In this document: positions 46,431 to 55,039 of the stretch, piece by piece
Numbering within the stretch: the first letter of the stretch is position 1
Layout of the letters: every line of letters starts with the position of its first letter
Origin: Woeseiaceae bacterium
Lineage (GTDB): Bacteria; Pseudomonadota; Gammaproteobacteria; Steroidobacterales; Woeseiaceae
Assembly (NCBI GenBank): GCA_013001045.1
Contig: JABDNG010000064.1
Coordinates: 1-64,000 of the forward strand
DNA length: 64,000 nt
Reading direction: 5' to 3'
Notes under the pieces: generated by a model
Databases searched by the model: none
Told to the model about the DNA's origin: nothing
The model's input: only the letters and a program-made list of their open reading frames with translations
Translations under genes and position numbers: made by a program

Positions 46431-47192
46431 CTATTCCTGGTGCGCAAGTGATGAAGTCGGAGACGCGAACAGTCTTGGCAAGGGGTTGAATCGTGTCATC
46501 AGCCCGGGCTCCATCTCTCTCAGCAGCAGTTGATCCAGCCAATCGATGATCCGGCCCATCTGTTCAAGGTCCTGTTTGACGCGGTGTTGCGGTAATTCGT
46601 AAATGCCGAGGCCGAGATTGGCGGCATGCACATAGTTCTGGCTGTCGCGCAGTATCGCGATGGTCGGAGTCTCAAAATTATTCAGGATCTTCAGTAGCGC
46701 TGAGAGGCTCTTCGTGTTTTGTCGCGTGCGGTTCGCCACGACGGCCACAGGTCGGTCAAACTCGGTCTGGAGCAGAAGCTCGGCAATAAAATTGGCCGTA
46801 GCGTGAGTATCGAATGCCGATGGCAATACAGGTACCAGAACGCAGTCGGCGTCGTCGGTGAGCTCTGCTATCTCGCGTCGACCCAGGGCGGCCGGCGTGT
46901 CGATGATCACCGCACCGGCCTCCTTCGGCTTGCGCAACGACCAGCTGTGTTTTCCAGGCATTGCCAGCTCGTCGATCGTTATGCCGTTGATCATGCAGCT
47001 GGTTTTTGGCCGGCGCTCCAGCCAGCGTGATGTGTAGCCCATGGGGTCGGTATCGATCAGCGTAGGCGCGGGCCCACGCAGCGCAAAGAAACTCGCCAGG
47101 TTGGTAGCCAGTGTCGTCTTACCGCACCCACCTTTGGGATTCAGTATGACGATCTTGTTTGAGTCGTCTCGATAGGGAGCAATTTTCATCAA
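46431..47192 (-). CDS. orphan ParA/MinD-family ATPase
   Basis: IVILNPKGGCGKTTLATNLASFFA deviant Walker A; VIIDTPAALG Walker B. Confidence 0.88.
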   Translation of the reverse strand: MMKIAPYRDDSNKIVILNPKGGCGKTTLATNLASFFALRGPAPTLIDTDPMGYTSRWLERRPKTSCMINGITIDELAMPGKHSWSLRKPKEAGAVIIDTPAALGRREIAELTDDADCVLVPVLPSAFDTHATANFIAELLLQTEFDRPVAVVANRTRQNTKSLSALLKILNNFETPTIAILRDSQNYVHAANLGLGIYELPQHRVKQDLEQMGRIIDWLDQLLLREMEPGLMTRFNPLPRLFASPTSSLAHQE

Positions 47193-47348
47193 GTCATCCG
47201 CTGCTGAACGGATGATACTCCTACAAGACTTGAAGTCACAAACGGCCGGACACGATGCGTGGCGCCTGTGCGTGGTCTAAACTTGAAGTAGCATCAGAGC
47301 TTAAATTGGCAAACTGCGGATATCCTTTGAAAACCTGGAAGAGAGAAA

Positions 47349-47525
47349 ATGGAACTGAAAAACAAAGAAGATATTAAGCCTCTTTGTCCACATTGCTCCA
47401 CGCTTCTGAGCGAGTTGTGGTTTCAAAAACTGAAAGGATTCTGGGGCCAACGTTACATCTACTTCTGCGGTTCATGCCGCAAGGTGCTCGGCGTGTCTCA
47501 CCGCAAAGGCTTCTGGATGGGTTAG
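47349..47525 (+). CDS. 58-aa zinc-ribbon-like small protein (below ORF-track length cutoff)
   Basis: Translation MELKNKEDIKPLCPHCSTLLSELWFQKLKGFWGQRYIYFCGSCRKVLGVSHRKGFWMG* with CPHC...CGSC; GGAAGAGAG-type RBS upstream. Confidence 0.7.
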   Translation: MELKNKEDIKPLCPHCSTLLSELWFQKLKGFWGQRYIYFCGSCRKVLGVSHRKGFWMG

Positions 47526-47584
47526 GAGCGCTGCCTGTCGACATCGATCGATGGCCGCGAACCTCAAGGCTCAGCCATTGACGC

Positions 47585-48544
47585 TCAACAGCGCGCCTTG
47601 ATAGCCGCAATGTGTTCCTGAAACTTGCGGCTAACCGCCAGCGGCATGATGGTTGATTCATTACGGCCCTGCAGAAGGTCCTCTCCGACGGCCTTTGCCT
47701 CAAAGTTGTAACCATGAGATTCGCGTTTATCGGCAAAGCTCGAGACGTGCTCGTCGACGCGAAAGAGGTGGCATTCGCGTGCGCACCAGAAATCGGGAAT
47801 AACTATATGGCCCTTGTCGCCGATGACATAGGTTCGGTTGGGCAGCTTGCAGCGAAATGACGTTGAAAGCGACGCGGTGCAATTCGGGTAAGACGAGATA
47901 GCAACAACGTCGTCTTCCACGCCATTCGGCGCATTGCGCGAGACGACGTCGATGCTGATCGGGTCACTGCGAGTAAACAGATAGGCAATGGCGATCGGAT
48001 AGATGCCCATATCCGGCAATACACCACCACCCAATTCAATGCTGTACTCTCTTCGATCGGCGCTATAAGGCAGTATTGGATAACCAAAGTCGGACTTGAC
48101 ATGCTGCAGGCGGCCGATTTCGCCCGACTCGAACCAGGCCAGCGCCTGTTGAATCGCAGGGAGGAACCAGGTCCACATGGCCTCCATAAGATAACCACCA
48201 GTTTCGGCAACAACGCCCATCAATGTATCGACCTGTTCGACCGAAATCGTCAGGGGCTTCTCACAAAGTACCGCCTTGCCTGCCCGCAAAGCTTCGCTGC
48301 TGTTTTCGAGGTGCAGGGTATGCGGCGTTGCAATATAGATTGCGTCAATGTCGGGATCGTCATACAGCTCCTGGTAACTCGAATAGGCAATCTTGATACC
48401 GTGCCTGGCCGCGAAATCGGCTGCCGTTTTCTCGGAGCGTGACGCGACAGCCGCCAGGTGAGCGTTGTCGACGAAAGCAAGATCGTCGGCAAACTGATGC
48501 GCGATGCGCGCCGTACTCAGGATTCCCCAACGTATTTTATTCAT
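47585..48544 (-). CDS. Gfo/Idh/MocA family oxidoreductase
   Basis: IRWGILSTARIAHQFADDL, AIYIATPHTLHLENSSEALRAGKAVLCEKPLTI. Confidence 0.93.
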   Translation of the reverse strand: MNKIRWGILSTARIAHQFADDLAFVDNAHLAAVASRSEKTAADFAARHGIKIAYSSYQELYDDPDIDAIYIATPHTLHLENSSEALRAGKAVLCEKPLTISVEQVDTLMGVVAETGGYLMEAMWTWFLPAIQQALAWFESGEIGRLQHVKSDFGYPILPYSADRREYSIELGGGVLPDMGIYPIAIAYLFTRSDPISIDVVSRNAPNGVEDDVVAISSYPNCTASLSTSFRCKLPNRTYVIGDKGHIVIPDFWCARECHLFRVDEHVSSFADKRESHGYNFEAKAVGEDLLQGRNESTIMPLAVSRKFQEHIAAIKARC

Positions 48545-48554
48545 GATTGCCGGA

Positions 48555-50579
48555 TCAACTCAGCCGCGGTAACAGTACGCGAAACCTGACGCCATGGTCG
48601 ACGTTGTCAGCCTCGATGTGCCCACCATGACCCACGGCAATCAGGCGCGCAACGTAAAGCCCAAGGCCCAAGTGTCGCGTGTTTTCGCCGCTACGCATCG
48701 AGACCATCGAATCGAACATCTGCGTGCGCATTTTTTCCGGTAACGGTGGACCCGGGTTGGTCACCGAAACCTCAAGGCCGTCGTCAACAGCAACCAGACG
48801 AAGGGAGATTGTGTCGCCTTTGCTGCTGAAGTCGACCGCGTTGTCCACAAGCTTGTCGAGCATCTGGATGAGCAGCTCGGGCGACCCGGTCGTGTCTGCG
48901 CGCGTCAGCGCACAGTCGAAATCAAATCTGCGTTCTTCATAAACATCCCGATACGCGGTCACGGTTGATTCGAGAACCTTCTTGAGGTCGAAGCGTTCCG
49001 GCTCTGCGTTGGCCATCAGTTCCTCGACCCGATTCGCTTCACTCATCGCGCTCAGGATTCGTCGCAAGCGGTCTGCTCCTTCGCGAGCACGTGTCGTGTA
49101 GCCAACACCCGCCTCGCTGAGCGGCTCATGTTCGAGGTTTTCGAGAGAGGAGGTGACGATTGCGAGCGGCGTGCGAAGTTCGTGCGACAATTTCGACGCA
49201 AGCGACCGGAGGTACTCGTTGTAGTCGCCAAGTTGCTGCAGCACGCTCGAAAAACTGCGAGAAAGGTCACCCACTTCATCGACGGCAAGCGCACTGGGTA
49301 GCGCGGATTGCAGTGACTCGTTGTCGAGCGCCGCCTCGGCCGCGACCGACAGATGGCGAATGCGTCGCGACAACCAGGTCGCGTAGCCGAGCAAAGTACC
49401 CGCGACCAGCAGCGTCGCGACAAGCGTCACGTTGATAAGCCGAGCGAGCCCCTCGTTCGTCAGGCTCAGAATTGCGTCTGTACCCTGCTGCAGAATTGCG
49501 GCGCCCAGTTTATCGCCGCCTGCCGTGATCGGCGCGGCAACCGCTACGATGGCCTTGCCGGTGTCATCACCACGAAACCAGCTTGCCATTTCGCGGCCGT
49601 CCAGCGCGGAGCTGACGTAGGCTTGTTGTTCGCGTCCCGTCGGGTCGGGGTCCGAGAATTTGGTGTCTTTACCGCTCTCAACCAGCAAGTTGTAGGTCCG
49701 TCGAGCAAACCCGGCGCGTATGTTGGCGGTAGAGCTATTGTTCAGCTCCCCGACAGCCGCTATTCGCCAGCCGTTGGTGTCGGTGATCATGAGGCGCATG
49801 CCTGGCTGCACCAGCCGGGTGGCGATAGCGCTGAGTTCCACGGACTCGCGCACCGCCGGGCCGGGCCCAGTTCCCGAGAAGCTGCTGCTGCGAGTGCCCG
49901 GTTGTCTGGCGTCATCGGTGTTGTTAACCACGAGGCCCAGGTGCGTGCCGAGCAGCGTGGCCGGGATCCGCGCTTCGAGCCGATAGCCGCCCGGAATGTC
50001 CTGCCAATGTGCGGTAATTGTCGGCTCGGGGGCGACGCCATAGGCGTCTTGTTTGTAGCTCAGTATCTTGCCCGGGGCTTCCGCCGCAAACGCGATCGTA
50101 TCCTGCAGATACGGAGGATTGCTGCTGATGAGATTGATGCGATCGGCGTACCGCGAGCCCTCATCCAGAAGGAACGATTGTGACATCGCATAGACGACCT
50201 GGCGGTCACTGACTTCGACATACAGGTAGACCGACTGGCCAAAGGATCCAATTACAAAAACCACGGGACCGTCCGCACCGCGTATTGAACGTAACGACTC
50301 CGACGGCAAGGGCCAGTCATCGAAATATCCGTCAATTTCGGGGCGTGCTTCGAGATTGTGCAGGTACAGCTGGTCGCCCGTGCTGAATGCGTCATCGTGA
50401 AGCGGAAACTCTTCACGATACTGGGCCATGGAATTGGCGAGCGCGCGTGCGGTTGCCGCGAGCATTTGCTGCTGCCCCGCGCGCAGTGCGGATTCGGTCT
50501 CGCGAATAAATTCACACCCGGCCCACGGGAGCATCAGTGTCAGCAGACTGACGAGCAGTAACTGGCGCTTTAGATTCAT
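48555..50579 (-). CDS. proteobacterial dedicated sortase system histidine kinase
   Basis: KLSHELRTPLAIVTSSLENLEHE H-box, HLGLGLYVARLIAVGHGG; periplasmic PEIDGYFDDWPLP CBM9-like segment; adjacent RR, target and sortase. Confidence 0.9.
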   Translation of the reverse strand: MNLKRQLLLVSLLTLMLPWAGCEFIRETESALRAGQQQMLAATARALANSMAQYREEFPLHDDAFSTGDQLYLHNLEARPEIDGYFDDWPLPSESLRSIRGADGPVVFVIGSFGQSVYLYVEVSDRQVVYAMSQSFLLDEGSRYADRINLISSNPPYLQDTIAFAAEAPGKILSYKQDAYGVAPEPTITAHWQDIPGGYRLEARIPATLLGTHLGLVVNNTDDARQPGTRSSSFSGTGPGPAVRESVELSAIATRLVQPGMRLMITDTNGWRIAAVGELNNSSTANIRAGFARRTYNLLVESGKDTKFSDPDPTGREQQAYVSSALDGREMASWFRGDDTGKAIVAVAAPITAGGDKLGAAILQQGTDAILSLTNEGLARLINVTLVATLLVAGTLLGYATWLSRRIRHLSVAAEAALDNESLQSALPSALAVDEVGDLSRSFSSVLQQLGDYNEYLRSLASKLSHELRTPLAIVTSSLENLEHEPLSEAGVGYTTRAREGADRLRRILSAMSEANRVEELMANAEPERFDLKKVLESTVTAYRDVYEERRFDFDCALTRADTTGSPELLIQMLDKLVDNAVDFSSKGDTISLRLVAVDDGLEVSVTNPGPPLPEKMRTQMFDSMVSMRSGENTRHLGLGLYVARLIAVGHGGHIEADNVDHGVRFRVLLPRLS

Positions 50580-50589
50580 CGCCGCTCGC

Positions 50590-51282
50590 TTAGTCGCTCA
50601 GCCAGCGGTAGCCCATGCCGTAGACTGTTTCGATCGCGTCAAAACTCGCATCGATGTCGAGGAACTTTCGGCGGATGCGCTTGACGTGCGACGTAATCGT
50701 ATTGTCATCGAGTACCGCCTGCGCCGCATCCATCAATTGTTGTCGGTTCTTCACGTGACCCGGGTACCGCGCGAGTGCATGCACGAGCCAGAACTCTGTG
50801 AGCGTCAGGCCGACGGGGACGTCTTGCCAATAAATGGTCATGCGTTCCGTATCGATGACAAGGTCACCGCGCGTGATCTTGCTTTCCGCACCTTGCGGTT
50901 TTTGCAGCGCATCGAGACGCCGGAACAAGGCGGCAATACGCGCCATCAGGTGCGGAAGGCTGATGTCCTTGGTCAGATAGTCGTCGGCGCCGAGGCGTAG
51001 CCCGGAGACGGCGTCGAATTCGCTGTCACGCGCCGTCAGGAAGATGATTGGCAAGTCGGCTGCGCGCACCCGAAGTTCGCGACACAACTCGAAACCACCC
51101 TCGACATCGTCCTCCAGGTTGATGTCGATGACGACAAGGTCCGGCAGCCGGCTCTCGAAAGCTTCGAGTGCCGGGGCGCGAGCCTCGTAGGTATCGACGA
51201 CATAACCCTCACGGCGAAATGCCGCCGCGTAGTTATCTCTAATCGCCGCTTCGTCTTCAACGATTGCTATCCGTTTCGCCAC
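50590..51282 (-). CDS. proteobacterial dedicated sortase system response regulator (OmpR type); start may lie upstream to 51303
   Basis: AKRIAIVEDEAAIRDNYAAAFRREGY receiver; winged-helix C-terminus IRRKFLDIDASFDAIETVYGMGYRW. Confidence 0.9.
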   Translation of the reverse strand: MAKRIAIVEDEAAIRDNYAAAFRREGYVVDTYEARAPALEAFESRLPDLVVIDINLEDDVEGGFELCRELRVRAADLPIIFLTARDSEFDAVSGLRLGADDYLTKDISLPHLMARIAALFRRLDALQKPQGAESKITRGDLVIDTERMTIYWQDVPVGLTLTEFWLVHALARYPGHVKNRQQLMDAAQAVLDDNTITSHVKRIRRKFLDIDASFDAIETVYGMGYRWLSD

Positions 51283-51396
51283 ATTGGCCTCCCGTCGCCA
51301 CAATTTGCCACATTACGCCGGTGCATTGCCATGCCGCCGTCGGCAGACGGGCGTTTTGAAGGGTTGCAATAGTGTGGACGCCAAAGGGAGGCCGCA

Positions 51397-53457
51397 ATGA
51401 ACAACTTCAATACCAGTATTCGTGTGCGGATAGCGCAACTTGTCTTGCTGCTCATCGGGCCAGTCATGGTTCTTGCCGAGGAGCCTTTGCCGAGCCAGGC
51501 GCAGGCAGGCAGCCTGCTGTGGCGAATGCAGCAGGGCTACACGACGGCGACCCTCATGAACACCGAGGTTGATATGCAGATCAGCGGGCTGGTTGCCCGC
51601 GTTTCCGTGCGGCAGGAATTTTTAAACGAAGGCGCCGAATGGGTGGAGGGTATCTACGTGTTTCCGCTACCCGATCGGGCGGCAGTCGATCGCATGCGGC
51701 TGCATATTGGAGACCGCTTTATCGAAGGCGAGATAGAGGAGAAGGAACGTGCCAGGAAGACCTATGAGCAAGCGAAGCAGGCCGGCAAAAAAACCAGCCT
51801 TGTGCAGCAGCAGCGCGCCAACCTGTTTACAACGTCGGTGGCAAACGTCGCACCCGGTGAGCGAGTGGTCGTCGAGATCGAATACCTGGAGGAGATACGC
51901 TACGAAGAAGGCCGCTTCAGCATTCGGTTCCCAATGACGTTGACGCCGCGATACATCAGCGGACAGTCCATGCCTGACAAGCTTGGTAGCGGCTGGTCCG
52001 CGGATACCGACCGGGTCCCCGATGCGTCCCTGATCACGCCGCCGATGGTGTCGAGTTCAAAAGGCCACAAGCTCGCTCTTGCAGCGAACGTTAATGCGGG
52101 CATGCCGCTCGCCATAATCACGAGTCGTTACCATCCCGTCGACGTTGCCGAACACGATGGGCGGTACACAGTGACGCTTGGCGGTGGCCAGGTGCCGATG
52201 GATCATGACTTCGAGCTGGTCTGGCAACCCGTCGCTTCAGCGGCGCCGCGGGCGATGATCTTCTCAGAAACGATAGAAGGCGAGCCCCATCACCTCTTGA
52301 TGGTTATGCCACCGGACCAGGATGAGGCGCCGCCTGTTCTCATGCCGCGTGAAGTCATTCTGATCATCGATACGTCGGGGTCCATGCACGGCGTGTCCAT
52401 TGCACAGGCAAAGCGGGCGGTGAGTCTTGCGCTGGAGGGCCTGCAGCCCACGGATCGGTTCAATGTCATCGAATTTAACTCAACGACCAATGCGCTTTAC
52501 CCGGAGAGCGTCATGGCAAGCTCGTCGAGCGTCGATAGCGCCAAAAAGTTCGTGCAGCAGTTGCGAGCGAACGGCGGTACCGAGATGCGCCCGGCATTGT
52601 CCATGGCACTGAACAATGAGTCTCGGGAAACGCACTTGCGCCAGATCGTTTTCATCACGGACGGTAGCGTCGGCTACGAAGACGAGATGTTTTCGATGAT
52701 CGAAGACAGGCTCGGTGATGCGCGTTTGTTTACGGTCGGCATCGGATCGGCGCCCAACAGCTGGTTCATGCGGCAGGCGGCCGAAGCCGGTCGTGGGTCA
52801 TTTACGTTCATCAGTGCCCTGCACGAGGTTCGTGAGAAAATGGATGGCCTGTTCCGCAAACTCGAACACCCGCAGGTAACCGGTATCACGGTGGACTGGC
52901 CCAGCGGTGTCGTTGTTGACGGCTACCCGCAGACAGTTCCCGACCTGTATCTGGGTGAGCCTGTAACCGTTAAGGCGAGAGCAAGCGGCGAGTATCGCGC
53001 CGGCGACACGGTACGCGTCAGCGGCGACTCCGTGACAGGCGGCTGGTCGAAGGCGCTGCCGCTGGATTCATCGCAAAGCGATGAAGGTGTCGGTGCACTT
53101 TGGGCGCGGGCCAGAATTGCAGACCTTATGCACAATGAACGTCGCCACAGTGAGCCCGATGAGACTCGCGCGGCGATCGTAGCGACGGCGATGCGGCATC
53201 ACCTGGTCAGCAAGTACACGAGCCTGGTCGCGGTCGACAAGACGCCGGCGCGCCCGGCCGATGATCCATTGTCGAGCGAGCAGGTGCCCAACCTCATGCC
53301 TTACGGCCAATCGACGAACGCGATCTTCGGCTTCCCCGCGACGGCCACGAATGCGCCGATGCTGCGCCTGATCGGAATCGCGTGCCTGCTGGCCGCGTTG
53401 CTGCTCTCTGCCGCGCTGCAGGCCGGCCAGTGGCGCCTTCGTGTCCGCGCCGCGTAG
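51397..53457 (+). CDS. marine proteobacterial sortase target protein (VIT + VWA domains)
   Basis: VIT region (GIYVFPLPDRAAVDRMRLHIGDRFIEGEIEEKERARKTYEQAKQAGKKTSLVQQQRANLFTTSVANVAPGE); MIDAS DTSGSMHG; C-terminal FPATAT + TM + basic tail. Confidence 0.93.
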   Translation: MNNFNTSIRVRIAQLVLLLIGPVMVLAEEPLPSQAQAGSLLWRMQQGYTTATLMNTEVDMQISGLVARVSVRQEFLNEGAEWVEGIYVFPLPDRAAVDRMRLHIGDRFIEGEIEEKERARKTYEQAKQAGKKTSLVQQQRANLFTTSVANVAPGERVVVEIEYLEEIRYEEGRFSIRFPMTLTPRYISGQSMPDKLGSGWSADTDRVPDASLITPPMVSSSKGHKLALAANVNAGMPLAIITSRYHPVDVAEHDGRYTVTLGGGQVPMDHDFELVWQPVASAAPRAMIFSETIEGEPHHLLMVMPPDQDEAPPVLMPREVILIIDTSGSMHGVSIAQAKRAVSLALEGLQPTDRFNVIEFNSTTNALYPESVMASSSSVDSAKKFVQQLRANGGTEMRPALSMALNNESRETHLRQIVFITDGSVGYEDEMFSMIEDRLGDARLFTVGIGSAPNSWFMRQAAEAGRGSFTFISALHEVREKMDGLFRKLEHPQVTGITVDWPSGVVVDGYPQTVPDLYLGEPVTVKARASGEYRAGDTVRVSGDSVTGGWSKALPLDSSQSDEGVGALWARARIADLMHNERRHSEPDETRAAIVATAMRHHLVSKYTSLVAVDKTPARPADDPLSSEQVPNLMPYGQSTNAIFGFPATATNAPMLRLIGIACLLAALLLSAALQAGQWRLRVRAA

Positions 53458-54022
53458 GGTCGCGGGGCGCTGGCTCGTGGCCTGCCTCTTGTGCCTCGGC
53501 TTCTGGCAGCTGGGAAGCGGCGCCTACATTCCGGCCAAGGCCTGGTTGGCGCAGGAACTCATGCAACGGGCATGGCTGCGCGCAGGCAAAGACGTCGAGC
53601 GTGCGGTGCCGTGGCCGTGGGCCGACACGTGGCCGGTTGCCCGCCTGAGATCAAAGTCTCGCCAGGTTGACCTGATCGTCCTCGCTGGCGGCTCGGGTCG
53701 CACACTGGCCTTCGGCCCCGGGCACCTGAGCGCCAGCGCGATGCCCGGTGAGATCGGGAATACCGTGATCGCGGGGCACCGTGATACCCACTTCAAGTTC
53801 CTGAAGACGGTCGAGAAGGGCGAGCTTCTGAGCGTTGAATCCACAAAGGGCCAGAAGCATTTTTACAAGGTGATCGGTGCAGATGTCGTTGATTCACGCA
53901 AAGGAAGCCTGCTGCTGGATACGGATGTGGCAATGCTGACACTCGTAACCTGCTATCCGTTCGAGGCGTATGAATCCGGCGGCCCGTTGCGCTACGTCGT
54001 TACGGCGAAGAGGGTGTTTTGA
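53441..54022 (+). CDS. class GN sortase (GTG start)
   Basis: TVIAGHRDTHFKFLKTVEKGE, LTLVTCYPFEAYESGGPLRYVVTA (His, Cys, Arg catalytic pattern); 17 bp overlap with target gene. Confidence 0.93.
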   Translation: MSAPRRVAGRWLVACLLCLGFWQLGSGAYIPAKAWLAQELMQRAWLRAGKDVERAVPWPWADTWPVARLRSKSRQVDLIVLAGGSGRTLAFGPGHLSASAMPGEIGNTVIAGHRDTHFKFLKTVEKGELLSVESTKGQKHFYKVIGADVVDSRKGSLLLDTDVAMLTLVTCYPFEAYESGGPLRYVVTAKRVF

Positions 54023-54542
54023 CGGTTTGAATGCACAGTAACGCGGCCGCGCTGATAGCGTCCGTAATCTGCCCGTCAAGCACCATGGCAACGGCGTCTT
54101 GCAGCGGCAGTTTGCGGATTTCCAGTTCCTCGGTTTCTTCGAAGCTTGTTTCACCGAACGTCAATTCGGTTGCAACGTAGGCAAAGCCGAGCTCATCCGT
54201 AATTGAATTACTGGGATGCAGGCGCATCAGCTCCTGCCAGTTCGCGGCACGGATGCCGGTTTCTTCCTGCAACTCGCGCTTTGCGGCAAGGAGTGGCGGC
54301 TCGTCAAGCGGCGCTCCGCCCATGGGCAGCTCCCAGGAATACTCGCCCAGTGTGTAGCGATCCTGGCCGACCAGCCACGTATTATTGGCGTCGTCGAGCG
54401 CGATGATTGCGACAGCGACGTTCTTGAAATGCACATGTCCATAGAAGTTTTCGCCGCCGCCCGGATTGACGACATGGTCTTCCTGCACTTGCATCCAGTC
54501 ATTCTCAAAAATCGTTCGCGATGTGAGTTTCTTCCAGCTCAT
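54000..54542 (-). CDS. NUDIX hydrolase (NudE-like)
   Basis: GGAPLDEPPLLAAKRELQEETGIRAANWQEL Nudix box. Confidence 0.92.
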   Translation of the reverse strand: MSWKKLTSRTIFENDWMQVQEDHVVNPGGGENFYGHVHFKNVAVAIIALDDANNTWLVGQDRYTLGEYSWELPMGGAPLDEPPLLAAKRELQEETGIRAANWQELMRLHPSNSITDELGFAYVATELTFGETSFEETEELEIRKLPLQDAVAMVLDGQITDAISAAALLCIQTVKTPSSP

Positions 54543-54997
54543 GATGTCTTGCCGGCAAGTTCTGTCTCGACCATTAATTTAAAGCGATTCAAGTCTGTGT
54601 CGGTGCGCTTACGAATCGACTTACGCATGAAGAACGCCATAAACTTCATGAATCCTCTGAAATTGTAGTTTGTGTTTACGATCCAGCGTGTCTTGCCGTC
54701 ATCGGTATCTTCAAAATTATTGAAGATAACAACGGTTCCCCATTTCGATTCATAGGTGCCTCCCAGGAAGTCGAGCTCGCGGCGCGCCGTGACGGTCTCG
54801 ATCATTACCATTTTACGGCCCTTCTCTTCGTAAACGAGTTCGGATATGGCATCGGGCTGACCCGGTGTTCCTGACTTATGCGTGAATGATAGTAATGTCG
54901 GCTGCCACTTCGTCATATTGTCGGGGTCGTCGAACATGCGCCAGACAGTAGTGCGATCCGCGTCGATAATTATTTCGGTCTTGTGTTTCATCCCCAA
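54539..54997 (-). CDS. SRPBCC family protein
   Basis: TEIIIDADRTTVWRMFDDPDNMTKWQPTLLSF. Confidence 0.85.
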   Translation of the reverse strand: MGMKHKTEIIIDADRTTVWRMFDDPDNMTKWQPTLLSFTHKSGTPGQPDAISELVYEEKGRKMVMIETVTARRELDFLGGTYESKWGTVVIFNNFEDTDDGKTRWIVNTNYNFRGFMKFMAFFMRKSIRKRTDTDLNRFKLMVETELAGKTS

Positions 54998-55039
54998 TAC
55001 CTGTATTCGTCCGTGTCAATCATAGCCTATCGGGCCGCA

